A stretch of 64,000 nucleotides of DNA from Hermatobates lingyangjiaoensis (Eukaryota; Arthropoda; Insecta; Hemiptera; Hermatobatidae): assembly GCA_026182355.1 (NCBI GenBank), contig JAPFBL010000068.1:6981001-7045000 (forward strand). Reading direction: 5' to 3'. The notes under the pieces were generated by a model, which saw nothing but the letters and a program-made list of their open reading frames with translations, made no database searches and had not been told where the DNA came from. Both the position numbers and the translations under genes were made by a program. Shown piece by piece: positions 22,339 to 33,260 of the stretch (position 1 is its first letter; each line of letters opens with the position of its first letter).

Positions 22339-23193
22339 TATAGTGTGGTATTTACTCATGTTAGGAAAAGTATTAAGTCTCCACACAAAAAAGTTTATTA
22401 CTAGAAACTAAACAACGCGTTTCGAACAATTAATGTTCTTCTCTTCAGGTTACATCTGCTCTGCTGGGGTGGTTGTTAGGGAGGTGGGACCCTTTTCCTA
22501 ACATGTATTGGGGGATTTAATGAATAGCATCTCAAAACAAAAATGTTTAATATGAAACTACTAACGTCTTTTGAACGCTTGGTGTTCGTCTTCAGGTTAA
22601 CTTATAAAAAAAATATACATACAATGAGTGAATTATTTGATATTGAATGCAATATATGAATTTTGATTTGGACTGTTGAGATTTTTAAAAGAAAAATTAG
22701 TATGAAAAATAACTTAATTAATCCTGAACCTTAATAAAACATAACAATACACTGAATCATGATCGAATTTATAAGTAACAAAGAATTCTAATTACCTGCA
22801 CTGCTGAGAGTTGATCTACCGGAATAAGTTCGAAAGGACTGAAGAAACGTTAAAGGAGTATTGGTAGCAGTGGGATGGTGTTTAGAAGGAATGTAGGAAG
22901 TCTTTGCAGATATAATACGAACTTTATTAGGGTTCACGATTAATTAAGTCATTATTCATACTAATTCCCTTGTTAAAAACCTCAACAGTTCACTTTAACA
23001 TTCATATATTCCATTAAATTTTATAATAATTTACTCTGTTGTTCTTAAATCTCATAGATATGTCTATTTTTTTTTATATCAACCTGAAGAAGAACACTAA
23101 GTGTTGGAATCGTGTTGTTAGTTTCATATTTATCTTTTATTGTGTGGAGATGTAAATCTGAAATCCCTCCGTATGAGTAAATACCATACTATA
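22339..23193. mobile_element. PLE-B foldback (855 bp)
   Basis: Ends are inverted (tatagtgtggtatttactcat at 22339 and its near-complement at 23173-23193) and match the end of the 217-bp insertion at 10.8 kb. It contains a minus-strand hammerhead (22408-22455), a second, mutated minus copy near 22570-22600 (GAAA reads AAAA) and a plus copy at 23084-23115 (GAAA reads GAAU). No ORF remains. Confidence 0.8.
22408..22455 (-). ncRNA. Hammerhead ribozyme, PLE-B family
   Basis: CUGAAGA (22448-22442), stem II GAACA...UGUUC, GAAA (22423-22420), palindromic ACGCGU, U17. Same core as 10927-10980 with a different N7 and loop. Stem I (UAAC with GUUUA) is weak as read. Confidence 0.75.
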
Positions 23194-24035
23194 AGAAATT
23201 ATACAAGTAATGGATCTTTTAATTGTTTATTTCTCTATTATAATGTACATAGAATATTGCTATATTTAGAACTTACATACTATTGTTTTTCCGTTCTTGT
23301 AAAGCATTTCCTCAAACCAAAAAAATATTTTCTCTAGTATCTCAAAAAGTTTTTTAGACATGCCGTACTTACACACTTTACGTAAATACTTAAGTACATA
23401 ATATTAATATATACTTATCAATTCAGAATTGATTTTAGGTCAGAGGATTTTTTTTTATCATATATTCTGAGAATAAACAGTTACATCATGAAAATAATCC
23501 CTGTCATTAAAGAATACGTCAACAGCTTGGCAAAAGACGAAAGGAGACATGAATGGGGTTTAAGGGAGTACTACTCTGTTTCGTCCATTAATACCATCTG
23601 TCAGTCTGGCTTCCCTTCTCCGGGATGACTAACACTGGGTTTTCCGGCTTCCCAGTTCCTCAAAGCAAGGCTTTCTTCTTTACCAATATAAGTCATCCTC
23701 GTGTAATCTTTATTGTTATTATAAGTAAACACAGTGTTTCTATTGTCAACCGTTATACATTATATTTCAAACAAAGCATTTTTTTAATCAAAAATGTATT
23801 GGTACTTATTGTGTAATGGTAGTCAAAGTTAAATACGCTATATCACTATCTTAGTTTCAGTTCATAAAATTAACAAATTGTTTTTTCTTCGACGTACATA
23901 TCAGAAAATAACAAAAAGTAATTATGCACTTAATTATATTACTATAGATAATTATAGTTGAGTAGCAGGTTAAACTTCCAATGATTCTGCTGTTCTCGCA
24001 GCTATTCTTTGATTTAAAAAAGACTGTTACACTAC
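23194..24035. other. AT-rich tract without supported gene
   Basis: Frames at 23140-23337 and 23625-23816 have no recognisable features. No repeats were matched. Confidence 0.45.
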
Positions 24036-24044
24036 ACACACACA

Positions 24045-24074
<30 letters not shown>
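24036..24074. repeat. (CA)n microsatellite
   Basis: About 19 CA units with one interruption. Confidence 0.97.
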
Positions 24075-24075
<1 letters not shown>

Positions 24076-24082
24076 TTATATA

Positions 24083-24210
24083 TATGAGAAGGGGTATACT
24101 TCTCAAAGCGAGTACTTTGCACTTCTTCCCGATGACGAAAGATGTCGAAATATCGAAGTGAGTTCTGTAGTGACTTTCTGTGTACTTTCCTATTTGTTAA
24201 AGTTTTTATT
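24083..24210 (+). mobile_element. PLE-D fragment with hammerhead-like motif
   Basis: After a short (TA)n, the plus strand reads CCGAUGAC-GAAAGAU-GUC, GAAA, UAUC, GAAGUGAG, and on to 'gactttctgtgt'. The GAAAUAUCGAxGUGAG signature is shared with 25.26 and 26.6 kb. The 5' core has C for U at position 4. Confidence 0.6.
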
Positions 24211-24451
24211 GTGCACACGGACCTTTCATTTTATTCGAAGTATATATACATTTTTTTTTTCTAAAAATGTTATGCCAATTCCATGCTTGGTTACCTTTTT
24301 TCAGAGTTTCTCTAATGTCCTACAGGCTCTTCTCAGTTCCTTGGGGAATAAAAAAATCAACTGACCCAAACTTTTCTTTTCATAACTACATATTCTAACA
24401 CTATTTATACTAACACTGTGTAAGAACTATTTAGTTAGTTCTTAACCAAGC

Positions 24452-24521
24452 ATGAAATAGGCAAAAAATTTTTAGAAACATTTTTGCAAGAAGGATTGCT
24501 GCCAACTTTCACTAATATTAT
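24452..24521 (+). pseudogene. PLE N-terminal fragment ending at (TA)n
   Basis: Plus-strand frame reads F-L-E-T-F-L-Q-E-G-L-L-P-T-F-T-N-I and passes into ATATAT. The L-L-P-x-F-T-N-I block matches the end of the minus-strand fragment at 24775-24893. Confidence 0.6.
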
Positions 24522-24562
24522 ATATATATATGATCAAACCACAATAAGAAATGGGAAAAAAA

Positions 24563-24605
24563 GACTAAGATCTTTCAACCGTAACAAGCGGTTTTCATCA
24601 GAGTC
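24563..24605 (-). ncRNA. Hammerhead ribozyme, PLE-A, with N7 variant
   Basis: Reads CUGAUGA where other copies have CUGACGA, a change at the one free core position, plus a stem II base change outside the paired ACCG/CGGU. GAAA, AGAUCU and stem I are unchanged. Confidence 0.85.
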
Positions 24606-24636
24606 AAAAATCCAACTGATGGTCAGTTGGGTTTTT

Positions 24637-24679
24637 GACTCTGACGAAGACCGCTTGTTACGGTTGAAAGATCTTAGTC
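24637..24679 (+). ncRNA. Hammerhead ribozyme, PLE-A
   Basis: Identical over its 43 nt to the copy at 18834-18876. Confidence 0.87.
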
Positions 24680-24734
24680 TTGTTTTCCCATTTCTTATTG
24701 TGGTTTTATCATTGATTTTGTTTCACGTGTTGTT

Positions 24735-24739
<5 letters not shown>

Positions 24740-24778
<39 letters not shown>

Positions 24779-24781
24779 ATT
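24740..24781. repeat. (TA)n between PLE modules
   Basis: TA tract with one ATT interruption, between a PLE-A 3' end and an N-terminal fragment. Confidence 0.96.
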
Positions 24782-24893
24782 AGTAAAGTTTGCCAGAAAA
24801 TCTTCTGGGAGACATATTTTGTTGAAATGTACCGCAGCTTTGGCATTCACGACTTTTGAATTAAGTTGTTCCAGTCTCCTGACATTCTTATGA
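24775..24893 (-). pseudogene. PLE N-terminal domain fragment (best preserved)
   Basis: Minus-strand frame reads N-V-R-R-L-E-Q-L-N-S-K-V-V-N, A-K-A-A-V-H-F-N-K-I-C-L-P-E-D-F-L-A-N-F-T-N-I-Y and then TA repeats. It gives the fuller form of the block seen at 16.7, 24.5 and 25.1 kb. The pattern K-x2-N-x2-A-A-x-x-F-N-x3-C-L resembles the conserved region ahead of the RT in Penelope proteins. Confidence 0.65.
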
Positions 24894-25143
24894 ATAGAAT
24901 GTGGTAATACCCAAAGTCCCATTTCTATTAGTGTAGTCAGTCATGTTAAAATCTTTACCTATGATGTTAGTCTGTCAGTTTTATTAAAACTGTTGCTAGC
25001 CATTAGTGTTTATAAAAAAAAAGTGTCCCAATGTCTTTTGGACAACTTATTTGGGAATTACATCCTTCTATTTGTAAGAACGTCAGGAGACTGGAACTGC
25101 TTAGCTTAAAAGTCGTGAATGCCGAACCTGTGGTTCATTTCAA
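24828..25143. mobile_element. Foldback of two PLE N-terminal fragments
   Basis: Inverted arms at about 24828-24920 and 25045-25143 surround a 125-bp centre. The right arm, plus strand, reads N-V-R-R-L-E-L-L-S-L-K-V-V-N-A-E, then breaks at V-H-F into (TA)n. Arms are diverged by several substitutions, so this is an older structure than the PLE-A foldbacks. Confidence 0.75.
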
Positions 25144-25146
25144 ATA

Positions 25147-25196
<50 letters not shown>

Positions 25197-25209
25197 TATA
25201 TAATATATA
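25144..25209. repeat. (TA)n between PLE modules
   Basis: Long TA tract with a few TAATAT interruptions. Confidence 0.97.
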
Positions 25210-25374
25210 ATTCAAAACGAAGGAAACACACAGAAAGACACAGACATAACTCACATCGATATTTCGACCATCGTCGTCATATCGATGTGAGTTATGTCTG
25301 TGTCTTTCTGTGTGTTTCCTTCGTTTTGAATTTATTGTATTTAAAAAAGTCCGCTGGACGGTTTCTTTTAATTG
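25210..25374. mobile_element. PLE-D palindrome
   Basis: Inverted arms of about 56 bp ('aattcaaaacgaaggaaac' ... and complement) meet at 25265-25280. The minus strand carries GAC-GACGAUG-GUC-GAAAUAUC-GAUGUGAG. The same family is at 26533-26700. A tail, 'gtccgctggac...tcttttaatt', follows in both and leads into (TA)n. Confidence 0.8.
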
Positions 25375-25394
25375 TATATATATGTATATATATG

Positions 25395-25560
25395 AAAAAG
25401 ACAACACATAAAAGAAACGAGAACACTTACTGAATCAATATTTCGAACTGAAATTACTCATCAGGAAGAGAGTAGAACGGAAGAAGAGAGGTACGTGCGT
25501 TAAGGAGTGCGAGCAGAAGGCGACGTGTCGTCCCAAAGTTAAATTCAAAATTATTTAGAT
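25395..25560 (-). mobile_element. Single PLE 3' module with hammerhead-like motif
   Basis: On the minus strand: CUGAUGA-GUAAUUUCAGUU-C-GAAA-UAUU-GAUUCAGUAAGUG (about 25473-25425). CUGAUGAG and CGAAA are canonical core sequences; stem II pairs poorly as read. It is bounded on the left by (TA)n at 25374-25394. Confidence 0.55.
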
Positions 25561-26180
25561 CTCAGAATTTAACAACTTTACAAACATTGACAAGCTATTT
25601 GGGAGAAGTAGAAGTGCAGAATAGTCTATTGAGCAAAAAAAACATGAATGTTTGTAAATTATATCAATAAAATTATAAACAAAATGATGCATTATTTAAA
25701 AGAACACTATTTTATAGAATTAGTGCTACGTTTTACATAGTTTATATAAATCTACTGAAAGTGAGTAATGGGTTCAGCCAGTTTAATAAATTGTTTTAAT
25801 AATTTTTTTTAAATTTATAAAACCGTTTGTAATTATCACTCATTCAAAATTTCTTTTGCTCGGAGCACATTCCATCTCAAAGACAGCAAAATCCCATCTT
25901 TGACTTCTATTAAGGTCAAAAATACTATGTTGAAAATATGTATTTATATTTTCAATATATATATACAAATATATATATTTCAAAGTTAGTTTAACATTGC
26001 TTGCTCTACTGAGACTTATCTTTTACCAGCTGTTTCTTCATTGTTTTATCCTTATTTACATTCAACTTTCTTGTTACCTCTACATTCTCTCTGGTGAAAT
26101 AAAATGAAAAAAAGTAATTTATACATTTTTTCTTAATCGTGGAGATTTTAGATTCATTATTTGCATTTTCATTAGCTGAT
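25561..26180. other. AT-rich tract without supported gene
   Basis: Only a short TA tract at about 25957-25978; no coding region. Confidence 0.5.
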
Positions 26181-26191
26181 ATATATATACG

Positions 26192-26460
26192 AGTTCGAGA
26201 TTAACAAAGAGCAACACACAAAGTAGGGAAACACACTTACAGACTCAAATTTTCGGGTAATCCGTCTTTAGGAGAAAAGAGAATGGGAGACCAAGCACGT
26301 TGTAGGCGCAACGGCAAGTAGGGCTTACTTGCCGTTGCGCCTACAACGTGCTTGGTCTCCCATTCTCTTTTCTCCTGAAGACGGATTACCCGAAAATTTG
26401 AGTCTGTAAGTGTGTTTCCCTACTTTGTGTGTTGCTCTTTGTTAATCTCGAACTCGTATT
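26192..26460. mobile_element. PLE-E palindrome
   Basis: Arms of about 125-130 bp (26192-26317 and 26325-26456) separated by a few bases, nearly identical; (TA)n on both sides (26180-26191, 26498-26530). The right arm has an intact hammerhead core (26372-26401); the left arm has CUAAAGA, a change in the catalytic G5. Related single copies lie at 36.93 and probably 57.97 and 60.99 kb. Confidence 0.85.
26372..26403 (+). ncRNA. Hammerhead-like ribozyme, PLE-E
   Basis: CUC, CUGAAGA (26375-26381), GG-AUUA-CC hairpin, C, GAAA (26392-26395), palindromic AAUU, U17, GAG. All core positions fit; stem II and the immediate stem I are very short, and position 10.1/11.1 is C-C rather than a pair. Confidence 0.65.
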
Positions 26461-26495
26461 GTGTCCAGTTTGTATCGTATTTCGTTTTATCAGTG

Positions 26496-26532
<37 letters not shown>

Positions 26533-26535
<3 letters not shown>

Positions 26536-26700
26536 AATTCAAAACGAAGGAAATACACAGAAAGACACAGACATGACTCACACCTCCTGATGACGATGAT
26601 GGTCGAAATATCGATGTGAGTTATGTCTGTGTCTTTCTGTGTGTTTCCTTCGTTTTGAATTTATTTTATTTAAAAATGTCCGCTGGACCATTTCTTTTAA
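26533..26700. mobile_element. PLE-D palindrome, second copy
   Basis: Arms 'ttcaaaacgaaggaaatac' ... and complement flank a CUGAUGA-C-GAUGAUGGUC-GAAA-UAUC-GAUGUGAG motif on the plus strand (26587-26620), with GACUCAC/GUGAGUU of the arms forming a long stem I. (TA)n lies on both sides (26498-26530 and 26703-26740). Confidence 0.82.
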
Positions 26701-26702
26701 TT

Positions 26703-26722
26703 AGTATATATATATATATATC

Positions 26723-26762
<40 letters not shown>

Positions 26763-26777
26763 ATGAGAGAGAGAGTC
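26703..26777. repeat. (TA)n followed by (GA)n
   Basis: Compound microsatellite, TA to about 26740 then GA to 26777. Confidence 0.97.
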
Positions 26778-26784
26778 CTCTCTG

Positions 26785-27035
26785 ATTAAATTTAATTGAT
26801 CAAATATTATAAACATTAGTAACGGTTTGTTCAAACTTGAAAAGTTCCTTTTCAACGAGGGACTGATAGCTTCATTTAAGAGAGTTGACAGCTAGCGGAT
26901 AGTTTTTACATTTTTTCTTCCCATAATCCTTTGTTTACCTTAACATCTCTACCTGAACTATTGTCCTTTCTCACACTTTATACCCTTTAAAATACATCTC
27001 TTTCCTCCCACTCCTCCATTTCCATTATGTAAATG
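26785..27035 (+). pseudogene. Old PLE-A 3' fragment
   Basis: Plus strand carries N-I-I-N-I-S-N-G-L-F-K-L, a shifted middle, and A-S-F-K-R-V-D-S then TAG (about 26890), followed by the PLE-A UTR ('gcggatagtttttac', 'cctcccactc'). It stops before the hammerhead. About 80-85% like the young copies by eye. Confidence 0.85.
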
Positions 27036-27639
27036 AATATAACATAAAGATGCTTAAACATTTATATTTGCTGATGTTAAGTGTTAACTTTTCTCTTGTA
27101 ATGGAAGAAAAAGACTGTTATTCATTTACTAGACAGCTCTAAAATTGCAAAAGAATCTTTTAAAACATATTACGCAATCATTAAAGACGAACTAATGACA
27201 GTATATAATTATACTTCAGTGGAAATCTAGCTTCTTTTATATTTGTGTGCTTCAAAGGTAAAATAGATGTACGAGTATATGATGTCTAAGTATATTTCTC
27301 CACTAAAATAATAAACATGAAAATAAACAATAATATAAGGAAAAGTATATAAAACACATGAACTGAACAAATCAAGAATATTAATATTATTAATTATATC
27401 AAAAGCGAAAAACAAAGTGAAGTTTATTTCATTAAATTAATTACTAAGTGAGCGTTATAGTAGCCGTTTATTATGGGTGTGAAATATAAATAAATAGTTA
27501 AAATTATTATCAATTAAAAAAATTTTTTTTATTTTATAATGACGCTGGAATAAATTAGGCTCAGTTAAGTTCATGATAATTTAAATTATAGTTTTCTTTA
27601 CCTTTGGAATGTATGATTAAAGAAATTGATATGTGCAGC
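27036..27639. other. AT-rich tract without supported gene
   Basis: No recognisable frame or repeat. Confidence 0.5.
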
Positions 27640-28006
27640 ATGATATTGTGGTAAGACTGTTGAAAGGGGTGGGTTGGGTGGTTGGCAACAGTGGGTCAGG
27701 GTGGCTGCAGTCGGGCACCAGTGGACGGGGGTGAAGTGCTGTGCGTGAGAGCCTAGGGGTGAGTGACTAAGTAGCGTGCAATCTGGACTTAACTTTTGTA
27801 AAATTGCGCCGCGTTAGGGACGAATAGTAACTTGACAACTTAGCCGGATCTCGACAAGTGCCAAGGACGATGTTGGTCGATCCTTCTTTATGTATCCACT
27901 GCGTAGCATGATGCTTAATAGATGAAAAACATGGACACCCCGGTTGTAACAACGGATCTGCTCTTAAAGGTACATACAAATATATAAAAGAATTTCTTTT
28001 CGGCAA
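27640..28006. other. GC-rich patch with an unassigned 79-codon frame
   Basis: Plus strand is G-rich to about 27765; the minus strand then has a frame (28006-27767) containing Cys, Trp and His residues (P-G-C-P-C-F-S-S-I-K-H-H-A-T-Q-W). Composition differs from the surroundings. It could be a retroposon body or an exon; neither splice sites nor domain support either reading. Confidence 0.3.
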
Positions 28007-28555
28007 AAATATTTAGATTCATAGAACGAGTTCTGCTTTAGATGTAAGGAGTTGTACCTCTAAATACATAATAATAATGTAACCTAATACCTATATGTTT
28101 TGAACATAACTATAATAATTATTAGGATTTAACTAATAATGTATATAGCACAGAAAAACCTTATATTGTGATAGTTAATTCGATATTAAAAATGTTACTA
28201 ATATAATAAAGTTTTTAATGTACTACTGATATAAAATTTCAGAAGAGAAGGTTTTTCTAATTTTCGTGTTATCTTACTCTAGCCAGTGGGAGGAAAATGA
28301 GGTTACGCTACAGTAACCATTGGTTTTGAAGTTAATCCAAATAAACTTAAACATTTATTTGTTTGGTTCAAGTAGATAATTACATTCTAATAAGAACAAA
28401 TGTTTCTATTTTATTCAATTAACTTCCTCATTTTTTTTATAATTTTATATTTAAAAACCGATTTAGCCAATCAAAAGGATTATGTAATACTGATAAAATA
28501 AATGATTTTATATGATATTCAATTATACAAATATTTTCAATGATGTTCAAGATTC

Positions 28556-28556
<1 letters not shown>
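28007..28556. other. AT-rich tract, nothing recognised
   Basis: No frame or repeat match found. Confidence 0.5.
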
Positions 28557-28592
<36 letters not shown>

Positions 28593-28605
28593 GTGTGTGT
28601 GTTTG

Positions 28606-28663
<58 letters not shown>

Positions 28664-28684
28664 GTGTGTGTATGTATGTATGTA
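28557..28684. repeat. (GT)n microsatellite with GTAT end
   Basis: About 55 GT units with sparse C/TT interruptions and a (GTAT)n end. Val/Cys and His/Thr frames over it are artefacts. Confidence 0.97.
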
Positions 28685-30699
28685 TGAGCGAATGTTTGCT
28701 CATGTGTATGTCCTTGTATAAAGTGTATATATGTATAATATTAATCACCAAATGTAGAAAATAAATAGTAAAGTAAATCTTTTTGCATATAAAAGACCTT
28801 TACTAGATCACAGTTTTCATTTTTTAAGATATCTATATGCACATGCACATACGCACACACACACCCTTATATACATATACATACGTATACATATAATATT
28901 ACGGTGTTGTTTAATTAAATCATTTAATAATTTTAGGAAGAATACAAATTACTTGAGAAGGGTTTTAGGGCAGTGAACAACCTTTAAACACAAAATGGAT
29001 TCCAATATTTGATGTAAAGGTTATTATGTTTTGGCAAGATTACTTTTTCATTATACTATTTATGCATAATTATTTCAGTGGCTAAGTAATTTTATTTTGA
29101 TTTTTTTTTTTAATGATAATTACTATTTCAAACTATAGTCGTGAAGAATTATTACTTTGAATTGATGCAACATTAAAAACAGGTAAATCATTTGTTATAA
29201 AATATTGCATTAATACCATATGATTTGTTTTATGCACTATGTACAAGTAACACTAAATGGGATACATAACCTCTATATGAGATGAATATTCTTCGAAATG
29301 AAAATAGCTCTACAGTGAGGATAAACGTGAGGACATGTTGAAAAGACACGCCTAACTATAATGCAATTCTTTTGCCTTTGATGCACACATAACATTAGAT
29401 TTTAGTTAAACAACAACTACTTCAATATTAATTATAATTATAAAATATTGTAGACAATAGGAAAGAAAAAAAAAGATTGGTTTGGTCAGAGCAATCAACA
29501 ATTAGCAAAAAATAAATGTCGTTTTATAATTCATAAAAGGAAACTTTTTTAATGATTGCAAAATTATTATTAACTTAACTCTTATTATTATATGTTTAGT
29601 CATAATGAAAATCACTTTCGGTTTCAGGTTTCAATGAAACTATAACTAACTTATTAATTAATTATTCTCAAACTAATTTACAAATTAAAAAATTACAAAT
29701 TACATTAATTTACAAATCAAAAACTGCAATAAAGAACTACAGTATATACTCTATACAAAAATGAATACCAAATTTGATCTCACAGGACTTAAAAACAGAA
29801 AGTATAGTTAGCAAAATTATTCCAATGCACATAATAGATGTATAAATGCCATTTTTCGTTGTTTCTTGTACATATACGTATATTTGCATTTAATGTTGCT
29901 TTCTTAAATTTCATATTAACGCATTTGTTTTAAAATTGTAATAACATTTATAGATACATTTCACTTTTTAAAGAACTGAGCAATGTATTTCCTTAATGTT
30001 TATGGTTAAATAATTTAAAGTATACAGAATAAATAATATGTTTTACTTTATCTATCTATTAAATAAATTGTATTTTGCTATTAAAAGAATTATTAATAAC
30101 CAAAAAGTGTGTTAAATTCTGTACATGTTTCTTGCATATTTTTTTTAGTAAAATAAAAACTAACGAAGATATATATTAATAATTTTTTTATTAAAACATA
30201 ATAGAATTACATGTTATAATGAAAGGTAGCTATATTTTTATTCTACCTATATAGTAGTTGGTATGTCGCTAAAAAATGAATTATTTACCATAAAGTATTT
30301 GTATACTTGTATCATCCATATTATTTTTAGTACCCTTTAACAACATAATAAGGAAGGAATACATGAATAAGTTCTTTTTAAAAACATGATGGAAAGACAC
30401 GTTTTAAAGATAACTTTCTTTTTCAATATATGCATGCTTCATTTAAGCAAGTGAACAGTTTTTTCAATGATATAAAATAAAAAATCTCGTGAGGATTGAC
30501 AAAGATATGAGTAATAGATGATAGGTGGAAGCGAATGTGTTTGAAATTTTAATATTATCTCAAATAAGACTCATTTAAATGCATTTACAATATTTAGTTT
30601 TAATTATGCTCATAGTAATATATTTTAAATCTATTGTTGTATTGAACAATTTGTAATTCATTTTCCTCATTCAATCGGGAATCAGTCTATAATAATTTA
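28685..30699. other. Two-kilobase AT-rich gene-free tract
   Basis: No coding, structural RNA or transposon signature was found apart from a short CA run at 28853-28864. Confidence 0.5.
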
Positions 30700-30860
30700 T
30701 ATATATTATAAATTAATATATACTATCTGGGTAAAACAATGTATACACATAGAATATTGTTAAAAAACAACCCGTTTCGAAGGTGCTCTGAGTGGTCTTC
30801 CCCCAGGTGGCCTATTTTTCTTCACTACCCCAAGATATCACCTTAATTTTAAAACTTACT
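30700..30860 (-). mobile_element. Decayed PLE-B-like 3' end
   Basis: Minus strand reads CUGGGGGA-AGACCACUCAGAGCACCUUC-GAAACGGGUUGUU (30814-30760). The GAAACGxGUUGUU segment matches PLE-B; the 5' core has lost CUGANGA. A TA-rich tract lies at 30700-30724. Confidence 0.55.
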
Positions 30861-31929
30861 TTAACTACTGTAATACTGATAGCAATCATAAAAGTACAAT
30901 AGGTTTTATGCTCGGTAAGTAAGAGTGGCAGAACTGAATAAATAGTATGTTAAGGAAAATTTACTTATGTTAACTAAAAATAATATTTTGTTTAGTTTAA
31001 TTCTGTAATCAATACCACAAGGATCTTAGTGTAATTCTTTCTTCCTTTATGTTTAAAGTATTGTTAATAATAATTTAGTATTACTAACAATATTTTAATC
31101 AACTACTATTTTATCCATTTACTGTTACAGCTCTTTTGATGTTACCCTCTTTCAAATAATACCGTCTCCACTAATTCCTTGTTGATTTTAGGACTGCTGT
31201 TGCTCAGCAATGCCAGTCCTCGTGATATTTCAGCTGCTGCTACTGCCAGTATTATTTCTTTTACTACGGTAGTACTTCTTGTGCTACCTCTTTTACTATT
31301 ACTATTACTGATGGAAATTCTTATTAACTATTCCTCTTGAATTCGGTATTTCGTCATTTCTAGCATACAATTCTGATGCGTCTCCAATAATTTTACTATT
31401 GTTTTTAACTGTTTTAATATGATGATTTAAACACTATTAATTATAATATATCATTTTATGCTGCTACAAGTAAAATATAATGAGCAATGCATTCTTATTG
31501 TTAGTTTCACGGAGGTTAGTTGGAAACACCAGATGATATTTGCTCATACTACAGTATATGTGGTATGACTGCATCATCTATAACATTATATACAACTTCA
31601 GTCATGTAGTAAAGGGTATTTACATATATTCTTAAGGAAGTATAAAATATTATTATGAAAGTATAGGAATCATAAACAATTATGATATTTTGACGAATTA
31701 AGACGTCTTGAGGTTCCCATAGTAATTTCGAATGTATTTTGCTTGTTGTTTGTGTGTGTGTGTGTGTGTGTCGTAAATAGGAAAGTGTTTCTTCATCACA
31801 ATTGTGAGGTCAAAAATTGTGGGTGTTCCTATAAAATTTCATCTTAAATTTGGTTCTTTTTGGTGTCTTCATTTGTGGATGACTTAGTGGATACTCTAAG
31901 TAATTAAGGCAAAGCTATGCAGATTACCT
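30861..31929. other. AT-rich tract with a trinucleotide-like patch
   Basis: Around 31190-31320 CTGCTG/TACTACT-type triplets are frequent on the plus strand without forming a clean repeat. A (GT)n of nine units is at 31751-31770. No gene. Confidence 0.45.
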
Positions 31930-33260
31930 TTTATTATAGTAAAAGAGGATAGTACACACTCTCTGATGCACCATGCTCTCAAAATTATATAAAGAAGATA
32001 GTCTAGAAATAAATGCAGCAAAACCTGTCCTTATACTCTTCTCAACGAGAAAGTTATTAAGTGCAGAAACCATTTTATTAAAAAAAATGGTACTGTCAAA
32101 TATGCGAAACTGCTTTGAATCTCTTTAGATTCTCTTTAGAAAGACTGGAAGGGAAAGCAATGTAATATATACATTATTGTGGCTAAGCTCACAAATTTAA
32201 TGTTTTGTATTAAGTCCTTTCTTAAGAACTTGAGGTCTATAGTATATACGCTTAAGGTATATACTATTGAGTTAGTATCAAAATGTAAAAAAATAAAGTT
32301 CCCAAAATAGTTTGAATAAACTACAAAAACAATCATTTCTAGCAATAATTGGAAAAATGACTACTGCCTTAAGTTGAGCAAGGATAATTATTGAGCCTAA
32401 CCCTCCTTCTTAGATATTTGTAAAAGGAAGTAGTACTCTGCAGTCAACTGAGACTGGTTCAAAATAGAGTTGCTTTTGCGGTGGGGGGTTAATATTTTCA
32501 AAAATTATTTAAAATTACCATTCATGGCTTAATATATACGTTGTCAGATACAATATAGTTCAAAAATGTGTTACAGATGGCTTCAAAGTGAACATAAATG
32601 TTCAGAAATCGGAAATGGTAAAAATTAATTATTTCTCATAGGGGTACAGTTGAATGATACAGCGGACCGATCGACAAAGTTAAGAGCCAAGAAGCCTTCT
32701 CCTTTTTTCACAGAGCACACCCTAGCTTGCTCAATGATACAATTAATTTAATGGATATGGAATGAGTAGATGAAATATGCTATCGAGAACCGGCACAATT
32801 TGGTTTAAAAACTCTCATTCCGTCTTAATCCAACTTAGCAAACTAATAAACCTTTCTATAACATACAACTATTACATCTTTCTAGTAGATGTTTAATTAT
32901 GTGTAGAATGTCAGCCTGAGCATTGTCTTCTTAACTATCACTATTGACATTGTAACTTGCAATTAATTAGCATTATACAAAGAGTGCAAACTGTGTCTGG
33001 GAGAGACAAAAACTTTTGAATACATTCTATGTGAATCTGATGGAATTGCGTTTAAAATTTTAATGATTTTTGATAAATGACACGTAACACTAATAGAAGT
33101 GGAGATATTTAAATAAATACAGTTATAAAGTTCATTAAAGAACATAGAAGTTGAAGTTAGTTTTGGAAACAATAGAGTAAAATATAATAAACAGATATGA
33201 CCTTGTGTGCCAGAGGCCTATCAAACTCATTCTTCGGGTTTAATAACAATAGAATGCCAG
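31930..33260 (+). pseudogene. Decayed I/Jockey-type LINE (RT C-terminus to zinc knuckle)
   Basis: Scattered matches in order: E-I-N-A-A-K-P-V-L-I-L-F-S-T-R-K (about 32006-32053), the post-catalytic RT region of I/Jockey-type LINEs, and much further on E-C-K-L-C-L-G-E-T-K-T-F-E-Y-I-L-C-E (32981-33034), the C-terminal Cys/His knuckle with Tyr in place of His. Between them frames are broken by many stops. It is a dead 5'-truncated copy. Confidence 0.65.

Larger units (their letters stand above)
24529..24738. mobile_element. PLE-A 3'-end palindrome with two hammerheads
   Basis: Two inverted PLE-A 3' ends meet near 24620, with almost no spacer. Each carries a hammerhead: 24605-24563 (minus) and 24637-24679 (plus). 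The right end includes the terminal 'tttcacgtgttgttgtga'. (TA)n follows. Confidence 0.9.

Noticed and set aside
27767..28006. 79-residue minus frame as a host exon
   Set aside because: No splice signals, start context or domain; kept only as an unassigned GC-rich patch.
28512..28764. Overlapping frames on both strands at 28.5 kb
   Set aside because: Read-through of the (GT)n microsatellite.
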